DNA from: Chitinophagales bacterium
Lineage (GTDB): Bacteria > Bacteroidota > Bacteroidia > Chitinophagales > Chitinophagaceae
Direction: 5' to 3'
NCBI GenBank assembly: GCA_015655015.1
Contig: JAATFV010000178.1
Coordinates: forward strand, 62,001 to 126,000
Length of the DNA: 64,000 bases
In this document: piece by piece, positions 18,143 through 26,507 of the stretch
Numbering within the stretch: position 1 is the stretch's first letter
How the letters are laid out: every line of letters starts with the position of its first letter
The notes under the pieces: generated by a model
What the model saw: only the letters and a program-made list of their open reading frames with translations
Told to the model about the DNA's origin: nothing
Database searches by the model: none
Translations under genes and position numbers: made by a program

Positions 18143-21100
18143 ATGAGAAGATTCAGGGTTCACCCTCCTTTCCCGTCGCGCCCGGGGGGTAGAACACACA
18201 AACTTATCCTGTTAGCGACAATCTTATTTCACGCTGCCTTTTCCACAGCCCAGGTGACTTTCCCCGTCAATGGGGTCGCCGATCCCCGGGATGGATGTTA
18301 CGCTTTCACCAATGCTACTATTGTAAAAGACGGACAGACCACGATCCCCAATGCCACCCTGGTCATCCGGGATGGTCTGATCATCGGTGCGGGCGCCGGC
18401 CTGGCCCTTCCGAAAGATGCCGTTGTCATCAATTGCAGCGGCAAATATATCTACCCTTCCTTTATCGATATCTATAGCGATTACGGGATCACTGCTCCTG
18501 AAAAGGCAGCCCGTGGATTTGATTTCAGAGCCCCTGCCCAGCTGAGCTCCAATACGAAGGGAGCATTCAGCTGGAACCAGGCTATTCATCCGGAAACAGA
18601 AGGGGCCCGTCTTTTCAACGTCGATGAGGCAAAGGCGCAGCCTCTCCGGGAGATCGGCTTTGGCGTCGTCCTGTCTCACCTGAAAGATGGCATTGCCCGG
18701 GGCACCGGCGTTGTGGTCACCCTGGCAAATGATAAAGAGAACCTGGTCATGGTCAAACAGAAAGCGGCAGCGCTCTATTCCCTGAGCAAAGGCAGCTCTA
18801 CCCAGAGTTATCCCGGCTCCCTTATGGGCAGCATCGCCCTGCTCAGGCAGACCTACCTGGATGCAGCGTGGTATAAAGCAGGGGGGGATAAGAGCCAGCC
18901 TGTCCATGAAGGGGCCAACCTGAGCCTCCAGGCCTGGAATGACGAACAGTCCCTTCCCCAGATATTCGACGGGGGAGATAAATGGGGTGATCTCCATGGC
19001 GACCGGATCGGAGACGAATTCGGCGTACAATACATTATCAAGGGAGGCGGCAACGAATACCAGCGTATCCGGGAAGTGGCAGCCACCAAAGCCGCCTTTA
19101 TCCTTCCCCTCAATTTTCCCCAGCCGATGGACGTGGAAGACGTGGACAATGCCCGCCTGGTCTCCCTGGCGGTTATGAAGAGCTGGGAGATGGCCCCCAC
19201 TAATCCCGGGGCCTTTGAAAAAGCAGGCATCCCCTTCTGCCTCACGGCCTCCGATTTAAGTGAGCCAGCGCAGTTTCTGACCAACCTTCGCAAAGCCTTC
19301 GACTATGGCCTGAGTGAGAACGCGGCGCTGGCAGCCTTGACCAGGACCCCCGCCTCTCTGCTGGGCATTTATGATAAAGTCGGCAGCCTGGACGCAGGAA
19401 AGCTGGCTGATTTCCTCATTACCACCGGCCCCCTATTCCAGGAAAAGACCAGCATCGTGGAGAACTGGATACAAGGAAAAAGATATGGCGTGAAGGAAGA
19501 GGCCTGGAAAGACATTAAGGGGCAATACAACCTCGTTGTCACTGCTGCCGCCGGAGGATCTGTTACGTATACACTGGACGTGAGGTCGGCTAAATCTGCC
19601 AGTGTGATCGGCAAGGATACGCTCACCGGTAAATTCAGCTATGATGGAAAACTTGTTTCTCTCAGTTTTGGAAAAAAAGGAAATAGGCTCAGCGGCGCAG
19701 TCAACGGAGACATATGGAATGGTAACGGCACGGACACGGCCGGCAACCCCGTCATCTGGACCGCCGCCTTTGCGAAAGCTACTCCTGCCCTGCCGGATAC
19801 GGCCCGCAGGATAATTCCCCACATCGGTAAGGTAGTATATCCTTTCGACGGGTACGGATGGGATACTCTTCCCACGCAACAGGACCTGCTGATCAAAAAT
19901 GCAACGGTCTGGACCAACGAAAAAGAAGGCAGACTGGAAAATACGGATGTGCTCGTTAAGGCCGGCAAGATCGCCGGGATCGGAAAGAATCTTTCTGCTG
20001 CCGGAGCAAGGACCATCGATGGAACAGGCAGGCACCTTACCCCTGGTATCATTGACGAACATTCCCATATCGCAGCCTTTTCGATCAACGAAGGGGCCCA
20101 GTCCGTTACTTCGGAAGTGCGTATCGCGGACAACCTGGATCCCGAAGACATCGATATCTACCGGCAGCTGAGCGGGGGCGTCACCAGCTCGCATATCCTC
20201 CACGGCTCAGCCAATACCATCGGCGGACAGACACAGCTGATCAAATTACGCTGGGGGGTGGACGACGAAGGCCTTAAATTCAGGAACGCCGACCCTTTTA
20301 TCAAATTCGCTCTTGGGGAAAATGTGAAAAGGACTACGGCTCCAAACAACAACCGGTTCCCGGATACCCGTATGGGCGTTGAAGAAGTCCTGACAGATGC
20401 CTTCACCCGCGCCCGTGATTATGAAAAGGCCATGAAGGCTGCAGCAGCTGCTCATTCTCCTTTTCGAAGGGACCTGGAGCTGGATGCCCTGGTAGAGATC
20501 CTGGAGCACAAGCGGTTCATTACCTGCCATTCCTATGTGCAAAGCGAGATCACGGCCCTCATGCGGGTAGCTGATAAATTCGGGTTCCGTGTCAATACCT
20601 TCACCCATATCCTGGAAGGCTACAAGGTAGCGGATAAAATGAAGCAACATGGCGCGAACGTATCTACCTTCTCCGACTGGTGGGCTTATAAAGTGGAAGT
20701 AACGGATGCCATTGCCTACAATGCGGCCATCATGCAAAAAGTAGGTCTTAACGTATGTATCAACTCCGATGACCCCGAACAGGCGCGCCGCCTGAACCAG
20801 GAAGCCGCCAAAAGCGTGAAATACGGGGGGATGGCGGAAGAGGACGCGCTGAAAATGGTGACGCTCAATCCGGCAAAAGCCTTACATGTAGCCGATAGGG
20901 TGGGCAGCATTAAAGTTGGTAAGGACGCAGACCTGGTGCTGTGGAGCGATCATCCGTTAAGCATTTACGCCAGGTCGGAAAAGACGATCGTGGATGGTAT
21001 CATCTACTATGACCTGGAGCGGGATGCGGCCCTCCGTAAAAGTATAAAGGAAGAGAGGAACCGGCTGATGCAGAAAATGCTGGCGGAAAAAAAGAGCGGG

Positions 21101-21256
21101 ACACCCATGTCGCCGGCAACACCCAGCTTCCACGTCGAGCTCAGCTGCGGGGATCATGTTCATCACAACGGCCTGCTGACGATCGACGGCAGCGATCGCA
21201 CTGCCGGATCAGCCGGTGATACAGAAGAAGAAGAAGGGGTTATCAATCAAAAATAA
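18143..21256 (+). CDS. Exported tandem amidohydrolase-family protein, only second domain with metal motif
   Basis: 1037 residues with an N-terminal signal peptide (hydrophobic LILLATILFHAAFSTAQ). Two amidohydrolase domains lie in tandem. In the first (~residues 35-450) the position of the metal-binding HxH reads IYPSFIDIYSDYG, so the ligands are lost. In the second (~580-1000) the motif GIIDEHSHIA is intact, and His in ITCHSYV, His in FTHILEG and Asp in NSDDPEQ supply the remaining ligands. A middle segment (~455-550) is a beta-rich region. Similar bacterial proteins are annotated as imidazolonepropionase-like or dipeptidase-like hydrolases; the substrate is unknown. The next gene encodes a third, metal-less copy, and the two probably form one complex. 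Confidence 0.88.
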   Translation: MRRFRVHPPFPSRPGGRTHKLILLATILFHAAFSTAQVTFPVNGVADPRDGCYAFTNATIVKDGQTTIPNATLVIRDGLIIGAGAGLALPKDAVVINCSGKYIYPSFIDIYSDYGITAPEKAARGFDFRAPAQLSSNTKGAFSWNQAIHPETEGARLFNVDEAKAQPLREIGFGVVLSHLKDGIARGTGVVVTLANDKENLVMVKQKAAALYSLSKGSSTQSYPGSLMGSIALLRQTYLDAAWYKAGGDKSQPVHEGANLSLQAWNDEQSLPQIFDGGDKWGDLHGDRIGDEFGVQYIIKGGGNEYQRIREVAATKAAFILPLNFPQPMDVEDVDNARLVSLAVMKSWEMAPTNPGAFEKAGIPFCLTASDLSEPAQFLTNLRKAFDYGLSENAALAALTRTPASLLGIYDKVGSLDAGKLADFLITTGPLFQEKTSIVENWIQGKRYGVKEEAWKDIKGQYNLVVTAAAGGSVTYTLDVRSAKSASVIGKDTLTGKFSYDGKLVSLSFGKKGNRLSGAVNGDIWNGNGTDTAGNPVIWTAAFAKATPALPDTARRIIPHIGKVVYPFDGYGWDTLPTQQDLLIKNATVWTNEKEGRLENTDVLVKAGKIAGIGKNLSAAGARTIDGTGRHLTPGIIDEHSHIAAFSINEGAQSVTSEVRIADNLDPEDIDIYRQLSGGVTSSHILHGSANTIGGQTQLIKLRWGVDDEGLKFRNADPFIKFALGENVKRTTAPNNNRFPDTRMGVEEVLTDAFTRARDYEKAMKAAAAAHSPFRRDLELDALVEILEHKRFITCHSYVQSEITALMRVADKFGFRVNTFTHILEGYKVADKMKQHGANVSTFSDWWAYKVEVTDAIAYNAAIMQKVGLNVCINSDDPEQARRLNQEAAKSVKYGGMAEEDALKMVTLNPAKALHVADRVGSIKVGKDADLVLWSDHPLSIYARSEKTIVDGIIYYDLERDAALRKSIKEERNRLMQKMLAEKKSGTPMSPATPSFHVELSCGDHVHHNGLLTIDGSDRTAGSAGDTEEEEGVINQK

Positions 21257-21264
21257 AAGGCTGC

Positions 21265-21309
21265 AACAAGTAAAAGGCTAACAAGTAAAAGGCTAACAAG
21301 TAAAAGAAT
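21265..21309. repeat. Three tandem 15-bp units between the two amidohydrolase genes
   Basis: AACAAGTAAAAGGCT occurs at 21265-21279 and 21280-21294, and the third copy at 21295-21309 ends in GAAT. The array nearly fills the 59-bp gap and ends just before the downstream ATG, so it forms the leader of that gene; AAGTAAAAG may act as the A-rich translation-initiation region. Confidence 0.85.
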
Positions 21310-21315
21310 ACGAAC

Positions 21316-22668
21316 ATGAAAAAATCATTTTTCAATATAAAGGTTACGCTGGCGCTGAGCGCGTCCATATTGCTGACAGCGGTATCCGTGTCAGCCCAGG
21401 ATGACGTATATCCTGCCAAAGACTATAAAGGCAAATTATTCATTACCGGAGGCACCATCCACGTTGGGAACGGGCAGGTAATAGAAGGAGGCTCCCTCTC
21501 CGTGGACAACGGCAAAATTGTACAGGTTGGAGCCAATATCACGGTACCAGAGGGAGAGGTAAAAGTGATCGATGCCAAAGGCAAACAGATCTATCCGGGG
21601 ATTATTCTTCCGGTAACAGACCTGGGACTGAAAGAAATAGGCAACGGGGTGAGAGGATCGAATGACTATGAAGAATTGGGAGACCTGAACCCCAGCATCC
21701 GCTCTATTGTAGCCTATAATACGGATTCTAAGGTCATCAACACGCTGAAGGCAAGCGGGATCCTGCTGGCTGGCGTTACTCCGCAGGGCGGTACTATCAG
21801 CGGGTCTTCCACCGTCGTACAGCTGGATGCCTGGAACTGGGAAGATGCTGCCTATAAGCTGGATGGCGCTATTCATGTCAACCTGCCGTCTTTTATAGTC
21901 CCTCCCCGGCGGCAAGGAGGAGGAAGACGCGGGGCCGGTGCACCGGTTGTTGACCCGATCAAAGAGGCCCTGGAAAAAATAGAGGGGATCAGGACCTTTT
22001 TCCGGGAGGCCCGGGCCTGGCTGCAGGAACCCGCCCATAAAGAGACCAATCTTAAATTCGAGGCGGTAAAAGGACTCTTTTCCAAACAGCAAAAACTATT
22101 CGTGCATGTGGACCAGGTCAAACAAATGCTGGTTGCCATTGATTTTGCCAAAGAATTCGGATTTGACGTAGTGATCGTAGGGGGAAGTGAGAGCTGGCTG
22201 ATCGCTGACCTGCTGAAACAAAATAATATAGCTGTTATCCTTGGGCAGCAACATAGCCTGCCTACCACGGAAGACGACGATGTAGACCAACCGTACAAGA
22301 CGCCGGCGCAACTTCAGAAAGCAGGCGTCTTATTTGCCCTGAATGATGACAATGGAGAGACCCGTTATCGCAATCTACTGTACAATGCCGGTACGGCCGC
22401 TGCTTACGGGCTGACCAAGGAACAAGCCCTGCAGGCGATCACCCTCAACAGCGCAAAAATATTAGGGATAGAAGATCGTACCGGTTCCCTGGAAGCCGGG
22501 AAAGATGCCAATATCGTTATCAGCGGGGGAGATATCCTGGATATGCGGACCAGCCTTGTAGAGCACGCATTCATCCAGGGAAGGGAAGTGAGCCTGGAGA
22601 ATAAACAGACCCAATTATACAAGCGGTATATGAGTAAATACGGGATTCCCGTCACCCCCGCTCCATAG
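21316..22668 (+). CDS. Exported amidohydrolase-fold protein lacking the metal motif
   Basis: 450 residues with a signal peptide (LALSASILLTAVSVSAQ). The fold is recognisable from the N-terminal composite-domain strands (KLFITGGTIHVGNGQVIEGGSL), the GIEDRTGSLEAGKDANIVI segment near the C-terminus, and the LNDDNGETRYRN loop. The HxH site instead reads IYPGIILPVTDLG, so it should not bind metal in the usual way. A basic Gly/Arg-rich loop (PPRRQGGGRRGAG) is at ~residue 195. It lies 59 bp after the tandem amidohydrolase in the same orientation, and is most simply an accessory subunit of that enzyme. A strong terminator follows. Confidence 0.85.
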   Translation: MKKSFFNIKVTLALSASILLTAVSVSAQDDVYPAKDYKGKLFITGGTIHVGNGQVIEGGSLSVDNGKIVQVGANITVPEGEVKVIDAKGKQIYPGIILPVTDLGLKEIGNGVRGSNDYEELGDLNPSIRSIVAYNTDSKVINTLKASGILLAGVTPQGGTISGSSTVVQLDAWNWEDAAYKLDGAIHVNLPSFIVPPRRQGGGRRGAGAPVVDPIKEALEKIEGIRTFFREARAWLQEPAHKETNLKFEAVKGLFSKQQKLFVHVDQVKQMLVAIDFAKEFGFDVVIVGGSESWLIADLLKQNNIAVILGQQHSLPTTEDDDVDQPYKTPAQLQKAGVLFALNDDNGETRYRNLLYNAGTAAAYGLTKEQALQAITLNSAKILGIEDRTGSLEAGKDANIVISGGDILDMRTSLVEHAFIQGREVSLENKQTQLYKRYMSKYGIPVTPAP

Positions 22669-22715
22669 GCCTGCAGTTATCCGCCAGAGCGCTGACCCTA
22701 TCCCGTTCGGAGCTA

Positions 22716-22764
22716 CGAAAAGTCCCCGCCGCTGAAGATCAGTAGACGGGGACTTTTCGTTTTT
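22716..22764 (+). terminator. Rho-independent terminator after the amidohydrolase operon
   Basis: Thirteen-bp perfect arms, CGAAAAGTCCCCG (22716-22728) and CGGGGACTTTTCG (22747-22759), are followed by a T run on the plus strand. The position, 48 bp after the stop at 22668, fits termination of the two-gene amidohydrolase transcript. Confidence 0.9.
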
Positions 22765-22851
22765 GCAGAAAAAATTATCAGCCGTATAGCTGCATCAGCG
22801 CACACGTGGAATACTACCTCAGACGGCAGATCTTCGGACAAAACCGGCGGA

Positions 22852-23106
22852 TCAGACCGCTGCTGACAGCTTGGTTATTTCCGTACCATTAAAAATACGG
22901 GCCAGGCTAATATCCTTTGTCTTCTTGTAATTATCGATATTCGATTCCCAGACGATCCGCCAAAAGTTCTTGGACTTTAATTCACTGTAATCGGAAGTCT
23001 TAATGAATATACCTGCCAGAGACTGCCTGGTCTTAAAACTGATCTTAACAGGGGATTTGTCAAGGTATTTTTCCCGGAGAAAATTTTCGATTTGTTCTGT
23101 TGTCAT
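22852..23106 (-). CDS. Small conserved-looking hypothetical protein
   Basis: 84 residues from ATG 23106 (MTTEQIENFLREKYLD); an ATG at 23127 would add seven residues. The protein is basic, with alternating helix and strand character (PVKISFKTRQSLAGIFIKT, FWRIVWESNID). I do not recognise a named domain. Codon use and the open frame support a real gene. It lies 84 bp upstream (5' side on the chromosome) of the RRM gene on the same strand, but separated by an AT-rich gap, so cotranscription is possible with the RRM gene first. Confidence 0.65.
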   Translation of the reverse strand: MTTEQIENFLREKYLDKSPVKISFKTRQSLAGIFIKTSDYSELKSKNFWRIVWESNIDNYKKTKDISLARIFNGTEITKLSAAV

Positions 23107-23189
23107 AGATTTATTTATGATAAACAATGCTGCTTTACTACTTTCTAATGTTGGTCCACAACGGTGATCCTCAGGAGGATGTTTCAGGA

Positions 23190-23435
23190 CTACGGCACTT
23201 CGACAAACTCGTTCACTGAAATTCTTTTCCCATTCATCATTGTCTGATCCAGGGAGGCGATAGCCTGCCGGGCTTCGGCTGCAACAGGCATATTAATCAA
23301 TGCCTTACCTCTTGAACGCCCATTCAGCTTGTCTCTTATCACTTCCGCCGAATTGATGATCCCAAACACGGAAAACAATTTTCTTATATCAGAGTCATTC
23401 ATGTTAATACTGAGATTAGAAGCCTGAATATCCAT
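23190..23435 (-). CDS. RRM-type small RNA-binding protein
   Basis: 81 residues comprising one RNA-recognition motif. The RNP2-like strand is IQASNLSIN (residues 3-11), the helix is DSDIRKLFSVFG, the RNP1-like strand is SRGKALINM (~residues 41-49), and the end is NGKRISVNEF. Bacterial single-RRM proteins of this size are common in Bacteroidota and Cyanobacteria and bind RNA with uncertain targets. RNP1 lacks the usual two aromatic residues (KGFGFV becomes RGKALI), so stacking on RNA bases may be weak. No partner is evident nearby. Confidence 0.82.
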   Translation of the reverse strand: MDIQASNLSINMNDSDIRKLFSVFGIINSAEVIRDKLNGRSRGKALINMPVAAEARQAIASLDQTMMNGKRISVNEFVEVP

Positions 23436-23582
23436 AAAAACAGAATTTATTGACTCGATGAAAATACGGGTCCGATTGGAAAATTAGGATGTAAGGTACG
23501 CTTTTTCCGCCAATAAACCCCTTTTATTACGGCCTGCTTGGATTTAGGGGCCTGTAAAAGGCCTTTGCGGGGCTTTAAAGAC

Positions 23583-23610
23583 AGGGGCTGTATCGATCGA
23601 TACAGCCCCT
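23583..23610. terminator. Perfect 28-bp palindrome, possible terminator
   Basis: AGGGGCTGTATCGA at 23583-23596 is followed by its exact complement to 23610, with no loop spacer. It lies about 70 bp beyond the metalloprotease stop on the minus strand. There is no T run immediately after the stem on either strand, so it may be an inefficient terminator, an mRNA end stabiliser or a protein-binding palindrome. Confidence 0.5.
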
Positions 23611-23642
23611 TATCAGTCTGAATTATTCCTGTTACGGTCCTT

Positions 23643-23680
23643 GTATTGTCGAATGCAAAGCGTATTGTCGAATGCAAAGC
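23643..23680. repeat. Exact 19-bp tandem duplication
   Basis: GTATTGTCGAATGCAAAGC occurs twice back to back (23643-23661, 23662-23680), ending 3 bp before the metalloprotease stop codon. Identity of the copies suggests a recent slippage duplication in the 3' untranslated region. The wider gap 23436-23683 (248 bp) holds this repeat and the 28-bp palindrome and no supportable gene. Confidence 0.85.
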
Positions 23681-23683
23681 GCT

Positions 23684-26251
23684 CTATTGTTTCGGATTCA
23701 ACGCCTGTTTGATCCTTTCCAGGAGGTCCTGCAGATGATACCTGCTCAGCTTATCCGTGGTGCGGGGAATAGCTGCCGTGATCTCCGTTCTCAGATCTAT
23801 CAGCTGGGCCCGGGCGATTGAAGGAATATCCGTATTGCGGATATTGCCTCCGAACATCGCGGCAAACCCTCTCGGAAGACCGGCCGGCAATGCAGGCGCA
23901 GCCGTGGACGGATTGATCAGGCTGACCAGCGCGTCAATATAGGTTTTCTGCAGGTTACGCCGGAAGATCTCGATGGAGCTGCCTGTAGCCAGTTCGCCCC
24001 AGACACCTTTTTTCAGATCTGCCAGCAGCTCATCCGCACCATAGACTTCTGCGCCAAAACGGCCGGAACATACAGCCATCCGGAACAACCTTGCGCTGGA
24101 GAGAAGACTGTTCAGCGTATTAGCTTGCACAGAACCTACCAGCTCCATTGCTGCAGGATTACTGAATTTATTCAGGATGTCTTTGTTCAGCAGCCAGACG
24201 GGCGTGATGAAGAGCTGCTTATTCAGGAAATCCACTGCCGCCTTTTGAATAGTTTTGGGAGTGGGCTCATAGACATCGCCGGCCTGTTCAATGCTCTTGA
24301 ATGTCTCATAGATACCGCCGACGTTTTTGGCGACATGTCCCATATAACGGCCGAACTGTCCCACGAGCTGCTCATACATTTCCTGCAGGTTATCATACTG
24401 GTCTGCCTCTTCCTTTGTCCATTCCGGTAAGGCAGGCAGGATACGTTTAAGGTTTTTAATGCCGTATTCACTGGCTTTTACGCTATTGTCCCCGAGATCC
24501 TCCGTTTGCGCACGAGGGTCAAAGTTCTGTCCTTCTCCTCCGAACCAAAGGCGGGGATTGGCTTTCAGGCTGTCGATCACCAGTTGATTCAATATCTTTT
24601 TATCTTCTTCTTCATTTTTGGTATCGGGTAAACCCTTATAGCCCCATTGGATAGCCCATTTATCGTAGTCGCCGATCCGGGGATAAAGTCCCCTGATACC
24701 GATATTGTCTTCCGGCTGAGCGACATAGTTGAACCGGGCATAATCCATAATGGAAGCCGTATGGCCGTTGGCCTCTACCCAGGCCTTATCCCTGAGTTTT
24801 TCTACAGGTGTCCTGCTGCTGCTGCCCATATTATGGCGCAGCCCCAGGGTGTGGCCTACTTCATGCGAAGAGACGAACCGGATCAGGTCGCCCATCAAGG
24901 CATCGTCGAACTTCATCCTTCGGGCACGGGGGTCTACCGCTGCCGTCTGCAGCATGTACCAGTCATGCACCAGCTTCATCACGTTGTGATACCAGCCGAC
25001 ATGGCTTTCCAGGATCTCTCCGCTGCGTGGATCCGCTATATTCGGGCCGTATGCGTTCTCTATGTCGGAGGCAAAGTAACGGATCACGGAGAACCGGGCA
25101 TCCTCCAGGCTCATCGTTGGATCATTCTCCGGCCATTCCCTGCCGACAATGGCATTCTTAAACCCTGCCTTTTCAAAAGCCGCCTGCCAGTCATTGATCC
25201 CTGCGATCAGGTAAGGTCTCCACTTCTTCGGAGTAGCCGGGTCAATGTAATAGACGATCTGTTTTTTAGGTTCCACCAGCTCCCCGCGTTTCCATTTTTC
25301 TACATCCTCGTCCTTTGGTTCCAGCTTCCAGTGATGGATGAAGCGGGAAGTTTCCACTCTTTGCTGATCGTCGCCATACACGGTGTACTCACTGGCGAAA
25401 TAACCGACCCGGGCATCGAACAGCCGCTTGCGCATGGGTGTCTTAGGCAGCAGGATAAAAGAGTTGTTCAGCTCCAGCGTGACAGCGCCCGTTACTTCAG
25501 CGGCGGGAAGGGTTGAGGAAGAGGCCGGTCCCGTCGGAGGAGCTGCTCCGGCTGCTGAAGAAAAGGTCTTCACGGTCCTGATCTCCGTATTGATCGGATA
25601 GGTATGGATGCTTTCGATATAGGACCTGTCCGCTGCAATGGCCGACAGGCTGTATCTCCTCTTTATAGCTGGGGTCAGGCTCACGGCCTGGTTGTCTCCT
25701 TTAAAGAAATCGGTTACCTCGATCACGGTCGTACGGGAGGAATCGGATCCTTTTCCATAGGCTCTTACATCAAAAGCGGCAGCGATGGGGTTCATATTGG
25801 AATTACTCACGGCCTGTGCGATCGGTTGGGAGGAGTCTGCCGCCACGTTGACGATCGTCAGCACTTTCATGAACAGGGTATTCGAAGGCCCTTTCTCCCA
25901 GCGGATCGTTTGCAGGTTGACCTGCTCGCCGCCGTAATTACCGCTGGCAGGTGTTTTCCCGTAGCGGGTGCTTACCAGGATATCCCGGCCCAGGATGGAA
26001 TCCGGGATCTCAAAATACCATTTGTCTTCGATGCGGTGTACGGTGAACAGACCGGCATGGGTAACGGCTTTCTCCGTAATGACTTCTTTATAGGGTTTGG
26101 GCTCCTGTTTGGGAGCAGCTGCCCCGTTTCGGGCCCCGGGCGTTGCGGCTGGAGTCGTGCCGGGGGTAGGGGCGGCGGGGCGTTGTTGGGCGGCAGCCGA
26201 AAGGCTGACACCCAGCATGAGGACAATCAACATTCTTTTTCTAGCGGTCAT
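23684..26251 (-). CDS. Exported zinc-dependent metalloprotease (DUF5117/DUF5118 type)
   Basis: About 855 residues from the ATG at 26251, chosen because it starts a good signal peptide (MTARKRMLIVLMLGVSLSAAAQ); an upstream in-frame ATG at 26374 adds 41 unlikely residues. After a Pro/Ala-rich linker come the DUF5118-like and DUF5117-like regions and then the catalytic motif HEVGHTLGLRH at 463-473, an extended HExxHxxGxxH site with Glu464 as the general base. The length and layout match the ~800-900-residue secreted metalloproteases common in Bacteroidota. It is expected to be periplasmic or surface-located and to act on proteins; the physiological substrate is unknown. Confidence 0.9.
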   Translation of the reverse strand: MTARKRMLIVLMLGVSLSAAAQQRPAAPTPGTTPAATPGARNGAAAPKQEPKPYKEVITEKAVTHAGLFTVHRIEDKWYFEIPDSILGRDILVSTRYGKTPASGNYGGEQVNLQTIRWEKGPSNTLFMKVLTIVNVAADSSQPIAQAVSNSNMNPIAAAFDVRAYGKGSDSSRTTVIEVTDFFKGDNQAVSLTPAIKRRYSLSAIAADRSYIESIHTYPINTEIRTVKTFSSAAGAAPPTGPASSSTLPAAEVTGAVTLELNNSFILLPKTPMRKRLFDARVGYFASEYTVYGDDQQRVETSRFIHHWKLEPKDEDVEKWKRGELVEPKKQIVYYIDPATPKKWRPYLIAGINDWQAAFEKAGFKNAIVGREWPENDPTMSLEDARFSVIRYFASDIENAYGPNIADPRSGEILESHVGWYHNVMKLVHDWYMLQTAAVDPRARRMKFDDALMGDLIRFVSSHEVGHTLGLRHNMGSSSRTPVEKLRDKAWVEANGHTASIMDYARFNYVAQPEDNIGIRGLYPRIGDYDKWAIQWGYKGLPDTKNEEEDKKILNQLVIDSLKANPRLWFGGEGQNFDPRAQTEDLGDNSVKASEYGIKNLKRILPALPEWTKEEADQYDNLQEMYEQLVGQFGRYMGHVAKNVGGIYETFKSIEQAGDVYEPTPKTIQKAAVDFLNKQLFITPVWLLNKDILNKFSNPAAMELVGSVQANTLNSLLSSARLFRMAVCSGRFGAEVYGADELLADLKKGVWGELATGSSIEIFRRNLQKTYIDALVSLINPSTAAPALPAGLPRGFAAMFGGNIRNTDIPSIARAQLIDLRTEITAAIPRTTDKLSRYHLQDLLERIKQALNPKQ

Positions 26252-26415
26252 AATTGGCTTTTTAATATGTGGGTCGAAATATTTAAGTAGATGAAAATAG
26301 TTCATTCGATGTAAAGAGCGGCTGCCGGGGGGCTTAAATTTGATGAATGGGGGAGGGAGGATCGTACGCGGCATCCTGCACCCCGTCTTCGGTGCAGCGG
26401 ACCGGCAAAAAAATG

Positions 26416-26435
26416 CCCCGGCTTGCGGGCCGGGG
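26416..26435 (-). terminator. Rho-independent terminator after the T9SS-sorted protein gene
   Basis: CCCCGGC (26416-26422) and GCCGGGG (26429-26435) form a 7-bp GC stem with a 6-nt loop. Reading the minus strand, the stem is followed by a run of seven T. It lies about 70 bp beyond the stop at 26508. The surrounding gap 26252-26507 holds nothing else I can support. Confidence 0.8.
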
Positions 26436-26507
26436 TATAAAATTATAGATGATACGTTATTTTAATCTCTTTCATGCAGACCGGATCGCCTGATGTTAGG
26501 TTATCCC

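Noticed and set aside
23447..23677. 76-residue open frame on the minus strand in the gap before the metalloprotease stop
   Set aside because: It spans the 28-bp palindrome and most of the 19-bp duplication, has no protein-like composition, and lies in the 3' untranslated region.
24647..25516. 289-residue open frame on the plus strand
   Set aside because: It is a shadow of the zinc metalloprotease gene, which carries the HExxH motif and signal peptide.
26400..26440. Cloverleaf-like GC stems suggesting a tRNA
   Set aside because: Only one 7-bp stem with a T run is present and no anticodon or T-arm pattern, so it is a terminator.
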